IMG/VR virus record: IMGVR_UViG_3300042309_000819 | Span: 1 to 43,623 of that record | Length of the DNA: 43,623 nucleotides | Direction: 5' to 3' (one strand) | From: a virus | Translations under genes and position numbers: made by a program | The notes under the pieces: generated by a model | The model's input: only the letters and a program-made list of their open reading frames with translations | The model's database searches: none | What the model was told of the DNA's origin: nothing | Shown: piece by piece, positions 9,083-17,611 of the stretch | How positions within the stretch are numbered: the first letter of the stretch is position 1 | Layout of the letters: each line of letters begins with the position of its first letter

Positions 9083-9676
9083 ATGGGAGCAGAACAAGAT
9101 TTAATACAAAAATTAATGATTTCTAAACAAATTATGGATAAACATAATGGTATGAGCAGAAATCAAACTCAAGGTAATGTATTGTCTTCACCTATGGTAG
9201 AAGAATTTTCACCAGTACAAGCCAATTATAATTTACCACCCGATTTGTTATCAGAAACAAATACGGCACCAACTAAAATTAATACAGAATTACCAACATC
9301 AGATAGAATTCTTAATTCAAGATTACCCGATGAAATTAAAAAATTAATGATGGAACATCCAATACAACAACCAAATATGGGTGTTTCCACGGGTTCTGTT
9401 TTATCTAATGAACTAGTTGAAAAGGCATCAAGATTAATGAATACAAATGCGAAGGGAGACACCATTCAACAACGTAAACCACAACAACAAATTAACGAAA
9501 GTATCCCAACCAACAATAATTTAAAAAATATTATTAGAGAAACAATGGAAGAAGTTTTAAAAGAGAACGGTCTACTTGTTGAATCAGAATCAAAAAGTAA
9601 TGATCTTTTTAAATTCAGAGTTGGTGACCATATCTTTGAGGGTAAGATTGTTAGAGTTAAAAAAGTTTCCAAATAA
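9083..9676 (+). CDS. Hypothetical phage structural-type protein
   Basis: This 197-residue protein has a Gln/Asn/Pro-rich, probably extended N-terminal half containing FSPVQANYNLPPDLL and ILNSRLPDEIKKLMMEHP. It ends with an amphipathic helix (LKNIIRETMEEVLKENGLL) and a small beta-rich tail, KFRVGDHIFEGKIVRVKKV. Proteins of this layout recur in T4-like phages from aquatic metagenomes, to my recollection without known function. It is the last gene of the 6718-9676 cluster and is followed 24 bases later by a hairpin terminator. The I-R-E and L-K-E triplets resemble prohead protease sites but lie near the C-terminus. Confidence 0.7.
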   Translation: MGAEQDLIQKLMISKQIMDKHNGMSRNQTQGNVLSSPMVEEFSPVQANYNLPPDLLSETNTAPTKINTELPTSDRILNSRLPDEIKKLMMEHPIQQPNMGVSTGSVLSNELVEKASRLMNTNAKGDTIQQRKPQQQINESIPTNNNLKNIIRETMEEVLKENGLLVESESKSNDLFKFRVGDHIFEGKIVRVKKVSK

Positions 9677-9700
9677 AACAATTCATAATTTAATTTATTT

Positions 9701-9735
9701 CCCCATTCTCTTTGAGTTTGGGGTTTTTTATTTTT
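9701..9735 (+). terminator. Rho-independent terminator after the small-gene cluster
   Basis: CCCCA at 9701-9705 pairs with TGGGG at 9719-9723, and an inner CTC/GAG pair closes a TTT loop. A T-rich run (TTTTTTATTTTT) follows. It separates the 6718 cluster from the downstream glycosyltransferase and DNA-metabolism genes. Confidence 0.8.
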
Positions 9736-9739
9736 GGGG

Positions 9740-9770
9740 TTGATATTAATCTATTAATTGATTATATTTC
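9740..9770 (+). promoter_or_regulatory. Candidate Bacteroidetes-type housekeeping promoter
   Basis: TTG at 9740-9742 is followed after 20 bases by TATATTTC at 9763-9770, close to the Bacteroidetes pattern TTG-N19-21-TAnnTTTG. It lies just after a terminator and ends 20 bases before the ATG at 9791, where transcription has to restart. The last base differs from consensus. Confidence 0.4.
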
Positions 9771-9790
9771 TAATAAATTTATATTTTATT

Positions 9791-11005
9791 ATGACAAAAA
9801 TTAATGTATTAGTTCTCCCAAGTGACAAATCTGGTGTAGGAAAGTTTAGGTCAGTTGACCCCCATGTTATGTTACAAAATATGTATCCTGAAGATTTTCA
9901 TATAGACATTGACTACGAACCAAAAGTTATGGATCAAAACTATTGGAAAAAATATCAAATTGTACACGTACATAGAAATATTGGGCAGACGTATGAAGAG
10001 ACACCAAAATTGATTGAGTGGTTAAAATCAAATGGTATTATAGTAATTGTTGATATTGATGATTATTGGTTACCGACAAAAGAACACCCAATACACCAAT
10101 TAATTATACAAAATAAAATTCATCAAAAAATTATGGATAATTTAAAGGTTGCATCTTATGTTACAACTACAACTAAATTATTTGCAGATGAGATTAGAAA
10201 ATATAATAAAAATGTTGAGGTATTTGCTAACGCCATTAACCCGAAAGATCCACAGTTCAATGAACAAACATTATCATCTGACAAAATAAGAGTTGGTTGG
10301 TTAGGTGGGTCATCTCACCTTCACGATTTAAAATTGATGAGTGGGTTTGTTTCAAAATTATCTCCACTACAAGATAAATTACAATATTATGTTTGTGGTT
10401 TTGATACAAGAGGTACGGTTACGGAAATTAATAAGGAAACAGGTCAACAGACACAAAGAGCAATTAAACCTGAGGAAACTGTTTGGGCAAGATATGAAGA
10501 AATTTTCACCGACAATTATAAAATTGTAACACCAAAATATAAGGAATTCTTAAGTAAGTTTGAAGAAAAAGAATTTTTTGGGTGGGAAAATGAAAACTAT
10601 GTAAGAGTATGGACAAGACCTGTTACAACTTACGCAAAAAACTACGCTAAATTTGATATCTCATTGGCCCCAATCCAAAACCACATATTCAATAGAATGA
10701 AATCTCAATTAAAAGTTATTGAGGCAGGATTCTATAAGAAAGCATTAATTGCTTCTAATGTGGGTCCATATACGATTGATTTGAAACACGCATTACACCA
10801 AGGTCAATTTACGGATGGAAATGCATTATTAGTAAATGAATCAAACAACCATAGTGATTGGGCAAAAAATATAAAAAAATTAGTAGAAAACCCAAGTATG
10901 ATAGTTGATTTGGGTGAACGATTATATGAAACAGTTAAAGATAGATACGATCTTAATAACGTAACAAAAGAAAGAGCAGAATTTTACAAATCCTTAATTA
11001 AATAA
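9791..11005 (+). CDS. GT-B-type glycosyltransferase (GT4-like)
   Basis: This 404-residue protein probably transfers a sugar from a nucleotide donor. The N-terminal Rossmann-like half carries KINVLVLPSDKSGVGKF and VIVDIDDYWLP. The C-terminal half carries FDISLAPIQNHIFNRMKSQ and LKVIEAGFYKKALIAS, resembling the donor-binding ExxxxG region of GT4 enzymes. I chose the ATG at 9791 rather than an ATG 33 bases upstream, because MTKINVLVLPS is the natural start of the first beta strand and the longer form adds only a hydrophobic stub encoded by leader-like AT sequence. It is the first gene after the terminator and reads into the exonuclease gene three bases later. The acceptor is unknown. Confidence 0.8.
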   Translation: MTKINVLVLPSDKSGVGKFRSVDPHVMLQNMYPEDFHIDIDYEPKVMDQNYWKKYQIVHVHRNIGQTYEETPKLIEWLKSNGIIVIVDIDDYWLPTKEHPIHQLIIQNKIHQKIMDNLKVASYVTTTTKLFADEIRKYNKNVEVFANAINPKDPQFNEQTLSSDKIRVGWLGGSSHLHDLKLMSGFVSKLSPLQDKLQYYVCGFDTRGTVTEINKETGQQTQRAIKPEETVWARYEEIFTDNYKIVTPKYKEFLSKFEEKEFFGWENENYVRVWTRPVTTYAKNYAKFDISLAPIQNHIFNRMKSQLKVIEAGFYKKALIASNVGPYTIDLKHALHQGQFTDGNALLVNESNNHSDWAKNIKKLVENPSMIVDLGERLYETVKDRYDLNNVTKERAEFYKSLIK

Positions 11006-11008
11006 AAA

Positions 11009-11728
11009 ATGATTAACGTACCAATTACAAAAATTTTATTCCTTGATATTGAAACAGTTGGAATATCAAAAGATTATGACACTTGTGTAAAAGAATATCC
11101 AAGATTAGGTGAACAATTTGACAAATACTTTGATTGGTTCTTAAAAAGATTTCCGGAAGACCAATTGATTGGTAAGAATGAAAACGAAAGAAAGAATTTA
11201 ATCTTCTCAACAAGAACCGCATTGGTCCCTGAATTTGCTAAAATTGTTTGTGTGAGTGTTGCTTTCGTAACAGATAAGAATGAAGTTAAAAAACAAACAT
11301 TCTCAAACGATAATGAAGAAACACTTTTAAGTGAACTTCAAACATTGTTAAATCGTTGTGGTAAATTAGATTTCCATTTATGTGGTCATAACTTAAAGAA
11401 TTTTGATATTCCAATGATTGCTAAACGTATGATTATTAATGGATTAAAACCATCATCAATTTTACCATCATATGATACTAAACCTTGGGAGATCAAAGCA
11501 ATTGATACTAAAGATGTTTGGCAATATGGTGCATATACCGCAATCGGATCATTGGACTTAATGTGTTCGGCGTTAGATATTCCAACACCAAAAGGTGGGG
11601 AAGTAACGGGAGATAAAGTTCATGATTGTTATTGGAACAAAGGTATGTTAAAAGAAATTGGGGAATACTGTGAACGAGATGTTGAGGTTCTGATTGATGC
11701 AATCATAAAATTAAAACAATTAAAATAA
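11009..11728 (+). CDS. DEDDy-family 3'-5' exonuclease (PolB-exonuclease-like)
   Basis: This 239-residue protein is a probable single-stranded DNA or RNA 3'-5' exonuclease. The DEDDy motifs are visible: ExoI as LDIETVG with Asp13 and Glu15, ExoII as GHNLKNFDIPMIAKR with the central Asp, and ExoIII as YCERDVEVL with Tyr and Asp spaced by three residues. An RTALVPEFAKIVCVSVAF segment between ExoI and ExoII matches the predicted PolB-related exonuclease group. No polymerase domain is attached, so it may proofread, degrade host DNA or trim ends. It sits directly before dUTPase, with a TAATG junction, in a nucleotide/DNA metabolism pair. Confidence 0.88.
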   Translation: MINVPITKILFLDIETVGISKDYDTCVKEYPRLGEQFDKYFDWFLKRFPEDQLIGKNENERKNLIFSTRTALVPEFAKIVCVSVAFVTDKNEVKKQTFSNDNEETLLSELQTLLNRCGKLDFHLCGHNLKNFDIPMIAKRMIINGLKPSSILPSYDTKPWEIKAIDTKDVWQYGAYTAIGSLDLMCSALDIPTPKGGEVTGDKVHDCYWNKGMLKEIGEYCERDVEVLIDAIIKLKQLK

Positions 11729-12336
11729 TGAACGATAATAAAGTTGATGAGTTTGAGGAAATGCTCAAACGAGTTAGTACTCTTGAGGCAGCGTTAGATG
11801 ATGATGGTGAAATAGAAATTGATTATGATTCCATAATCCAAGAATTTGGTTTAGATGTTGAGGAATTGGAAAGAGCAATGGAATCCATGCAACCCACAAT
11901 TAAATTACATTATAGTAAATCTAATTCAGGATCAACATCCCCATCATACGCATACCAAACAGATTCGGGAATGGATTTATTTTCTACCGAATCAATCACA
12001 TTAAAACCTTTTGGTAGAGGTTTGATCCCAACGGGAATACATTTTGATATACCTGAAAATTATGAAATACAAGTTAGATCAAAAAGTGGTTTGGCATTAA
12101 ATCAAGGATTGATGGTTTTAAATTCTCCCGGCACTGTAGATCAAGGATATACTGGTGAAATAAAAGTTATAATGTTTAACACGACTAGTAATCCCGTAGA
12201 AATTAAACAAGGTCAGAAAATTGCTCAAGCAGTTATGACACCTGTAGTTTGTGGTAAATGGATTGAATTAACTGAAGTGGATAATGTTACCTCGAAAGAT
12301 AGAGAGGATAAAGGGTTTGGAAGTACAGGAATATGA
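11728..12336 (+). CDS. dut: dUTP diphosphatase with N-terminal extension
   Basis: It hydrolyses dUTP to dUMP and diphosphate, keeping uracil out of phage DNA and supplying dTMP synthesis. All five trimeric dUTPase motifs are visible: I DSGMDLFS (about 79-86), II RSKSG (117-121), III GTVDQGYTGEI (about 135-145) with the uracil-gating Tyr, IV GQKIAQAVMTPV, and V DKGFGSTGI at the C-terminus. At 202 residues it is about 50 longer than usual because of an acidic helical N-terminal extension (about 1-55) that may mediate an interaction. Its start overlaps the exonuclease stop (TAATG) and its stop overlaps the next ATG (ATGA). Confidence 0.93.
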   Translation: MNDNKVDEFEEMLKRVSTLEAALDDDGEIEIDYDSIIQEFGLDVEELERAMESMQPTIKLHYSKSNSGSTSPSYAYQTDSGMDLFSTESITLKPFGRGLIPTGIHFDIPENYEIQVRSKSGLALNQGLMVLNSPGTVDQGYTGEIKVIMFNTTSNPVEIKQGQKIAQAVMTPVVCGKWIELTEVDNVTSKDREDKGFGSTGI

Positions 12337-13724
12337 TTACGATTGGATATAGTACAAAATCAACAAAACCAAATTTTATAAGTCACATAAAAGAAACTTG
12401 TGGTTTAGACAATGTCCAAATCATTGAGAAAATTAATAATGGTGATAAATGTTTATCTGCAACTTATAATGAAATTTTGTCCGAAAGTTTAAATGATATT
12501 GTTGTTTTATGTCATGACGATATAATATTTGAAAAACCATATTGGGCAAAAAGAGTTATTGAACATTTCACAAAGAGACCTGAATTTGGGGTTCTTGGAG
12601 TTGCGGGAACAAGATACTATCCTTCTACTGGTATGTGGTGGGAAATTACTTCTGAAATGGTTGGTCAGGTTTACCACAAACATAATGGTAAAAAATGGTT
12701 ATCATCATATAACGATCCTTTTGGAAACAAAGTTATTGACACCGTTATTATTGATGGTGTTTTTATGATGATAAATAAGAAAAAAATATTTACAACATTC
12801 AATGAAGAAGTTGAGGGGTTTCACTTTTATGATACCACATTTTCATTTGAAAATCATATTAACGGAGTTAAGGTTGGTGTAGTTTCAAATATCCCAATTA
12901 CTCACCTATCAATAGGTATGACGAACGATCAATGGAATAAAAATAGAGAAAAGTTTATTGAAAATTATAAGGATCACTTACCTAATATTTTAGAGAATAA
13001 CCTACCGGTTAATCCCCAAAACAAAAAACTTCCTTTGGTCTCTGTAATTATGCCAGTTTATAATTATGGAAAAATGTTTCAAAAATCTATTGAGTCGGTA
13101 TTCAACTCAACTTATAAAAACTTTGAACTAATCATTGTTAATGATGGGTCTACAGATGAATATATTATAAATAAATTAAATTCTCTATCTAACCACCCTA
13201 ATATAAAAATTATTAATCAAGAAAATGGTGGTCCGGCAAACGCAAGAAATAACGGAATAAAAAATTCAAATGGAGAATATATTTTACCATTAGATTCTGA
13301 TGACATGATCTCCGCAGAATATATTCAAACTTGTGTTAATATTATTAGAAAAGATAAAAAAATTAGTCCTGTATATTGTGATACAAATCATGTTGGTCAA
13401 ATAAGTGGGGTTGAGAATAGACCTGAATGGTCAAAAGAAAGATTAATACAAGGTCCATTTATTGTTAATTGTTCAATGTTTACAAGAGAATCTTTTGAAA
13501 TGTGTGGAGGATATGATGAGGAAATGAAAGGATGGGAAGATTATGATTTATGGGTTAGAATGATGAATAATGGTTTTGTTGGTAAAAGAATACCAAAACC
13601 ATTGTTTACCTACTATCACCACGAAAAAGATGGGACCGTGTCAACAGAAGCAAATAAAAATACGAAAGAATTATATGAATATATAATGTCTAAAAATAAT
13701 ATATTTAAAAATGAAAATAACTGA
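12333..13724 (+). CDS. Two-domain glycosyltransferase (GT2-like fusion)
   Basis: This 463-residue protein joins two GT-A-like domains. Residues 1 to about 215 resemble the short GT2-like family with NNGDKCLSATYNEIL, VVLCHDDIIFEKPYW and GVLGVAGTRYY. Residues about 230-450 are a classical GT2 domain with VSVIMPVYNYGKMF, LIIVNDGSTD, the acidic donor-binding motif LPLDSDDMIS, and GWEDYDLWVRM near the end. It begins the glycan island, with its ATG overlapping the dUTPase stop. A two-domain enzyme could add two sugars in sequence. Donor and acceptor cannot be read from sequence. Confidence 0.88.
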   Translation: MITIGYSTKSTKPNFISHIKETCGLDNVQIIEKINNGDKCLSATYNEILSESLNDIVVLCHDDIIFEKPYWAKRVIEHFTKRPEFGVLGVAGTRYYPSTGMWWEITSEMVGQVYHKHNGKKWLSSYNDPFGNKVIDTVIIDGVFMMINKKKIFTTFNEEVEGFHFYDTTFSFENHINGVKVGVVSNIPITHLSIGMTNDQWNKNREKFIENYKDHLPNILENNLPVNPQNKKLPLVSVIMPVYNYGKMFQKSIESVFNSTYKNFELIIVNDGSTDEYIINKLNSLSNHPNIKIINQENGGPANARNNGIKNSNGEYILPLDSDDMISAEYIQTCVNIIRKDKKISPVYCDTNHVGQISGVENRPEWSKERLIQGPFIVNCSMFTRESFEMCGGYDEEMKGWEDYDLWVRMMNNGFVGKRIPKPLFTYYHHEKDGTVSTEANKNTKELYEYIMSKNNIFKNENN

Positions 13725-14340
13725 TTTTTTTGATAAAACATTTTGCATTAATTTAGAAAGAAGATCTGATAGATGGGAAGAATGTCTTATAGAGTTTAAT
13801 AAATACGGATTAACAAATATTAATCAATTTAATGCTGTTGACGGTAAAGAATTACCACAGGTCATATCAGGGTTTGTTACACCATCAAGATTGGCATTAG
13901 TTTTAACTAATATGAAAATACTAGAAGAAGCGTTAGAAAATAATTATAAATCAATATTAATTTTAGAAGATGATGTTGAATTTAACCATCAAGTTATTGA
14001 TATGGAAGATTATTTTAAAATGTTACCCGATGATTGGGATATGTTATATTTTGGGGGCAACCATAATACTCACATGAATGTAAAACCCCCAATTATAGTT
14101 AATGAAAAAGTTTGTAAATTACATAAAACATATAGTACTCATTGTGTTGCAATTAATGGTAAATCAATTAGTAAAGTGTATGATAGAATAAAAAAACGTG
14201 ATAATGCTCTTGATGTTATTTATGTTGAGTTACAAAATACGTTAAACGTCTATTCATTTTATCCTATGATTGCAACTCAGAGAGTTAGTTTTAGTGATAT
14301 TGAAAATAGAGTAACTGATTATAAATGGTTAATAAAATAA
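13711..14340 (+). CDS. GT25-family glycosyltransferase (LPS-type)
   Basis: This 209-residue protein matches family 25 enzymes, which add galactose or related sugars to lipooligosaccharide. Evidence is the N-terminal FCINLERRSDRW motif, ILILEDDVEF in the middle (acidic metal-binding residues), LPDDWDMLYFGG, and a THCVAING strand. The length suits a compact GT25. The start ATG lies inside the last 14 bases of the previous gene, so the two are probably co-translated. Confidence 0.88.
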   Translation: MKITDFFDKTFCINLERRSDRWEECLIEFNKYGLTNINQFNAVDGKELPQVISGFVTPSRLALVLTNMKILEEALENNYKSILILEDDVEFNHQVIDMEDYFKMLPDDWDMLYFGGNHNTHMNVKPPIIVNEKVCKLHKTYSTHCVAINGKSISKVYDRIKKRDNALDVIYVELQNTLNVYSFYPMIATQRVSFSDIENRVTDYKWLIK

Positions 14341-14342
14341 TT

Positions 14343-15038
14343 ATGAAAGTTTCAATTTGTATACCATCATATGATAGTGATGGCAGTAACCTACATTTAT
14401 TAAGTAAAAATATACAATCTTGTATATCTCAAGATTATAATGACTATGAAATTATTGTATCAGATCATTCACCTGGTGACAATGTAAAAAATTTAATTTA
14501 TAATTTTAAAAGTGATAAAATAAAATACATTAAAAACTCAAACAATATTGGATATCCCGCACACAATACAAATAATGCAATTTTAAATTCAAGTGGGGAA
14601 TTTATTAAAATAATGAATCAAGATGATTATTTTAATAATAATTCTGTTTTAAGAAATATGATGTTGTTAACTAAAACCCATAAGTGGGTCCTTAATGGTT
14701 TTACACATTTAAAATCGGGAACTGATATTTTTTATAACCCAAAAATACCAAGAATAAATGGAAATGGAATTCATTTATTGGACGGTATAAATACAATAGG
14801 ATGTCCTAGCGTTGGATTGATTCCAAAGGGAGAGCTAATTGATGTGGATGTTACATATATGATTGATTGTGAGTTATGGTATCGGTTATTTATTAAATAT
14901 GGATATCCGGGAGTTGTTAATGATCATAATATTATTATTGTTATGGGGGACCATAATTTGAGCACTAAACTAATAAATGATAGTAAATCTATGATTTTAA
15001 AAGATAAAGATTATTGTTATAAAAAATATAAACTATGA
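14343..15038 (+). CDS. GT2-family glycosyltransferase
   Basis: This 231-residue protein begins MKVSICIPSYDSDGSNL, the usual first strand of GT2 enzymes, and has YEIIVSDHSPGD, INNAILNSSGEFIKIMNQDDYF-like sequence around the nucleotide/metal site, and a typical ISLIDCELW-type end (IDCELWYRLF). I prefer the ATG at 14343; an in-frame ATG 18 bases upstream overlaps the previous gene and adds only MVNKII. The stop overlaps the next gene's ATG (ATGA). Acceptor and donor are unknown. Confidence 0.85.
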   Translation: MKVSICIPSYDSDGSNLHLLSKNIQSCISQDYNDYEIIVSDHSPGDNVKNLIYNFKSDKIKYIKNSNNIGYPAHNTNNAILNSSGEFIKIMNQDDYFNNNSVLRNMMLLTKTHKWVLNGFTHLKSGTDIFYNPKIPRINGNGIHLLDGINTIGCPSVGLIPKGELIDVDVTYMIDCELWYRLFIKYGYPGVVNDHNIIIVMGDHNLSTKLINDSKSMILKDKDYCYKKYKL

Positions 15039-16186
15039 AAAATTTAAATTTATTTGTACCTAAATTCAGAAATGATGAAATTATTGAACATATAACAGAA
15101 TGTTTAGATAAAGGATGGACAGGTCTTGGATTCAAAACCGTTGAGATTGAATCCAAATGGAAAGAATATACTGAACTACCTCACGCCCATTTTATAAACT
15201 CAAACACATCTGGGCTTCACTTGGCAATTAAAATACTTAAAGATTCAAATAAATGGAATGATGGTGATGAAATCATCACAACACCTATGACATTTGTTTC
15301 CACAAATCACGCAATAAATTATGAAAATCTAAATCCTATTTTTGCGGATGTTGATGATAACTTATGTTTAGATCCAAAATCGGTTGAAAGTTTAATAACT
15401 AAGAAAACAAAGGCGGTTATTTTTGTCGGTATAGGAGGTAATACCGGTCAATTAAATGAAATTATTAATTTATGTAAAAGAAAAAAACTTAAATTAATAC
15501 TTGATGGAGCTCATATGGCTGGGACATTTATGAATATAGATGGAGAAGTAAAACACGTAGGTCATAATGTTGACGTGTCAGTTTTTAGTTTCCAATCAGT
15601 AAAAAATTTACCTACGGCGGATTCAGGAATGATCTGTTTTAAAAATGAGGATTACGATACATTAGTACGAAAATTATCTTGGCTTGGTATAGATAAGGAT
15701 ACATATCAAAGATCTAATGATAAAGGAACATATAAATGGGAATATGATTTAGTTGATGTTGGATTTAAATATCACGGTAATTCTATTATGGCATCAATGG
15801 CCTTAGTAGGTTTAAAATATTTAGAAGAAGATAATTCACGTAGACGAGAAATTTGTAAAATGTATGAAGAAGGATTTAAAAACACAGATATTAAATTTAT
15901 TTCTACCCACAAAGATTGCATTAAACCTTCAAGACATTTATTTCAAATTGTTGTTAACAATAGAAATAAAATGATGGAACTCTTAAATGGATATGGTATT
16001 TACCCTGGAGTACATTATAGAGACAATATGTTATATAAAATGTATAAAAGTAATTACGGTTCTTGCCCAAACTCACATAAATTATCCGAACAAGTAATAT
16101 CATTACCATTACATATGTTTTTAACAAATGATGATATTAAATATATTATTGAGATGGTAATATTATCAAATAAAAATTTAAATTAA
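15035..16186 (+). CDS. DegT/DnrJ/EryC1/StrS sugar aminotransferase
   Basis: This 383-residue PLP enzyme probably transaminates a nucleotide-linked keto sugar. The PLP lysine is Lys190 in FSFQSVKNLPTADSG, and Asp157 in LDGAHMAGT is the pyridine-nitrogen contact. The N-terminal NSNTSGLHLAIK segment gives the phosphate-binding Thr/Ser residues. The enzyme therefore keeps the catalytic lysine that its paralogue at 19288 has lost. The next gene is a PglD/NeuD-like acyltransferase, the usual pairing for making an N-acylated amino sugar. Because gmd is in the same island, GDP-4-keto-6-deoxymannose (a perosamine-type route) is one possible substrate, but this is inference. Confidence 0.9.
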   Translation: MKNLNLFVPKFRNDEIIEHITECLDKGWTGLGFKTVEIESKWKEYTELPHAHFINSNTSGLHLAIKILKDSNKWNDGDEIITTPMTFVSTNHAINYENLNPIFADVDDNLCLDPKSVESLITKKTKAVIFVGIGGNTGQLNEIINLCKRKKLKLILDGAHMAGTFMNIDGEVKHVGHNVDVSVFSFQSVKNLPTADSGMICFKNEDYDTLVRKLSWLGIDKDTYQRSNDKGTYKWEYDLVDVGFKYHGNSIMASMALVGLKYLEEDNSRRREICKMYEEGFKNTDIKFISTHKDCIKPSRHLFQIVVNNRNKMMELLNGYGIYPGVHYRDNMLYKMYKSNYGSCPNSHKLSEQVISLPLHMFLTNDDIKYIIEMVILSNKNLN

Positions 16187-16187
16187 T

Positions 16188-16829
16188 ATGGAAACTTTAG
16201 TTATTTTAGGATCGGCCGGTTTAGCAAAAGAGTTTTTTTTATATATAAAAAGATCTCAACCTCAGATTAAAAATTTTATTTTTGTTAATGATCTTAATGA
16301 TGGTCAAAATGAAATTGTAATATCCGGAATTTCATATCCTGTTGTTAAAGATTGGAAATTTGATTCAAATTACTTTTTTACGGTTGCGGTGGGAAGTCCT
16401 AAAATAAAAAATCTTTTAGTTCAAAAAGCATTAGATAGTGGGTTAATTCCCGCACCAACTTTTGTTGATATAGACGCCAAAATATTAGATAACACTATTA
16501 AGCTGGGTGTTGGGGGAATTATCTCACCCGGATGTATTTTAACTACAAATATAAGTATCGGAAATTATACGACATTAAATTTAAATACAACAGTAGGTCA
16601 TGACACAGTTATTGGTGATTTTGTGACAACTAACCCCGGTGTTCATATTTCAGGACATTGTAATATTGGAGATATGAATGAATTTGGTACAGGATCAATA
16701 GTAAGAGATAGGTTAACAATTGGTAGTAATAAAATGTTTGGGGCTCAAAGTGCAGTTGTAAAATCTTTATTAGATGATAACCCTGAAATTTTTGTAGGTG
16801 TCCCAATTAAACTTTTAAATAAAAAATAA
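16188..16829 (+). CDS. PglD/NeuD-family sugar O/N-acyltransferase
   Basis: This 213-residue protein has an N-terminal Rossmann-like subdomain (TLVILGSAGLAKEF) that binds the sugar nucleotide, then a left-handed beta-helix of hexapeptide repeats (ISPGCILTTNISIGNYTTL, GHDTVIGDFVT, GVHISGHCNIGD), and ends with VGVPIKLL. The His in TVGHDT is the expected catalytic base of PglD-type enzymes. It would acetylate an amino sugar made by the aminotransferase one base upstream. The start of the fucosyltransferase gene overlaps its stop (TAATG). Confidence 0.9.
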   Translation: METLVILGSAGLAKEFFLYIKRSQPQIKNFIFVNDLNDGQNEIVISGISYPVVKDWKFDSNYFFTVAVGSPKIKNLLVQKALDSGLIPAPTFVDIDAKILDNTIKLGVGGIISPGCILTTNISIGNYTTLNLNTTVGHDTVIGDFVTTNPGVHISGHCNIGDMNEFGTGSIVRDRLTIGSNKMFGAQSAVVKSLLDDNPEIFVGVPIKLLNKK

Positions 16830-17611
16830 TGGGATTTGTAAGTGTTAAACTTATGGGTGGATTGGGAAATTATTTATTTCAAATTGCATCTTCATATTCT
16901 AAATCAATTGACGATAATTTAAATTTTATACTAGATATAAATGACATTACAATTGTACATTCAAATCCAAACAACTATAAAAATAATATTTTTAGGAAAT
17001 TAAATTTCCAACCATTAAATGAATCTTATTCACATTATAAAGAACCATCTTTTAATTATAATGCCATACCAAAATTTAATAATAACACAAAAATGGTTGG
17101 GTATTTTCAAAGTGAGAAATATTTTTTAAATAACCAAGAAAAAATACTTAACATTTTTTCTATTGATGATTTAACCAATAATTTACTCGAAACAAAATAT
17201 GGTGATATATTAAATCACAATACTTGTTCTATACACGTAAGAAGAGGTGATTATGTTAGATTAAATCAATATCATCCACCACAATCAATTGAATATTATA
17301 AAGAATCGATTAAAATTATTGGTGAGGATTCTCATTACTTAATTTTTTCGGATGATATAAATTGGTGTAAAGAAAATTTATCATTTATAAAAAATAAAAC
17401 TTTTATTGAGGGTAATGATGATTATCAGGATTTATATTTAATGTCCATGTGTAAAAACAATATTATTGCAAATTCTTCATTTTCTTGGTGGGGGGCATGG
17501 TTAAATAAAAATGAAGATAAAAAAATCATATCACCAAAATTATGGTTTGGTGAAAAAAATAAACATTTAAACAGTAATGATATATACTGTAAAAACTGGA
17601 TTGTGATATGA
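16829..17611 (+). CDS. Alpha-1,2-fucosyltransferase-like enzyme (GT11)
   Basis: This 260-residue protein matches GT11, which transfers L-fucose from GDP-fucose. It has GGLGNYLFQIA near the N-terminus (10-20), VGYFQSEKYF, the GDP-binding HVRRGDY at 136-142, IFSDDINWCKENL, and NSSFSWWGAWLN near the C-terminus. The order and spacing are those of bacterial GT11 enzymes such as WbsJ/FutC. It sits in an island that also carries gmd and an Fcl-like gene, which could supply GDP-fucose. A related 6-deoxy or 3,6-dideoxy sugar donor is also possible. Confidence 0.92.
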   Translation: MGFVSVKLMGGLGNYLFQIASSYSKSIDDNLNFILDINDITIVHSNPNNYKNNIFRKLNFQPLNESYSHYKEPSFNYNAIPKFNNNTKMVGYFQSEKYFLNNQEKILNIFSIDDLTNNLLETKYGDILNHNTCSIHVRRGDYVRLNQYHPPQSIEYYKESIKIIGEDSHYLIFSDDINWCKENLSFIKNKTFIEGNDDYQDLYLMSMCKNNIIANSSFSWWGAWLNKNEDKKIISPKLWFGEKNKHLNSNDIYCKNWIVI

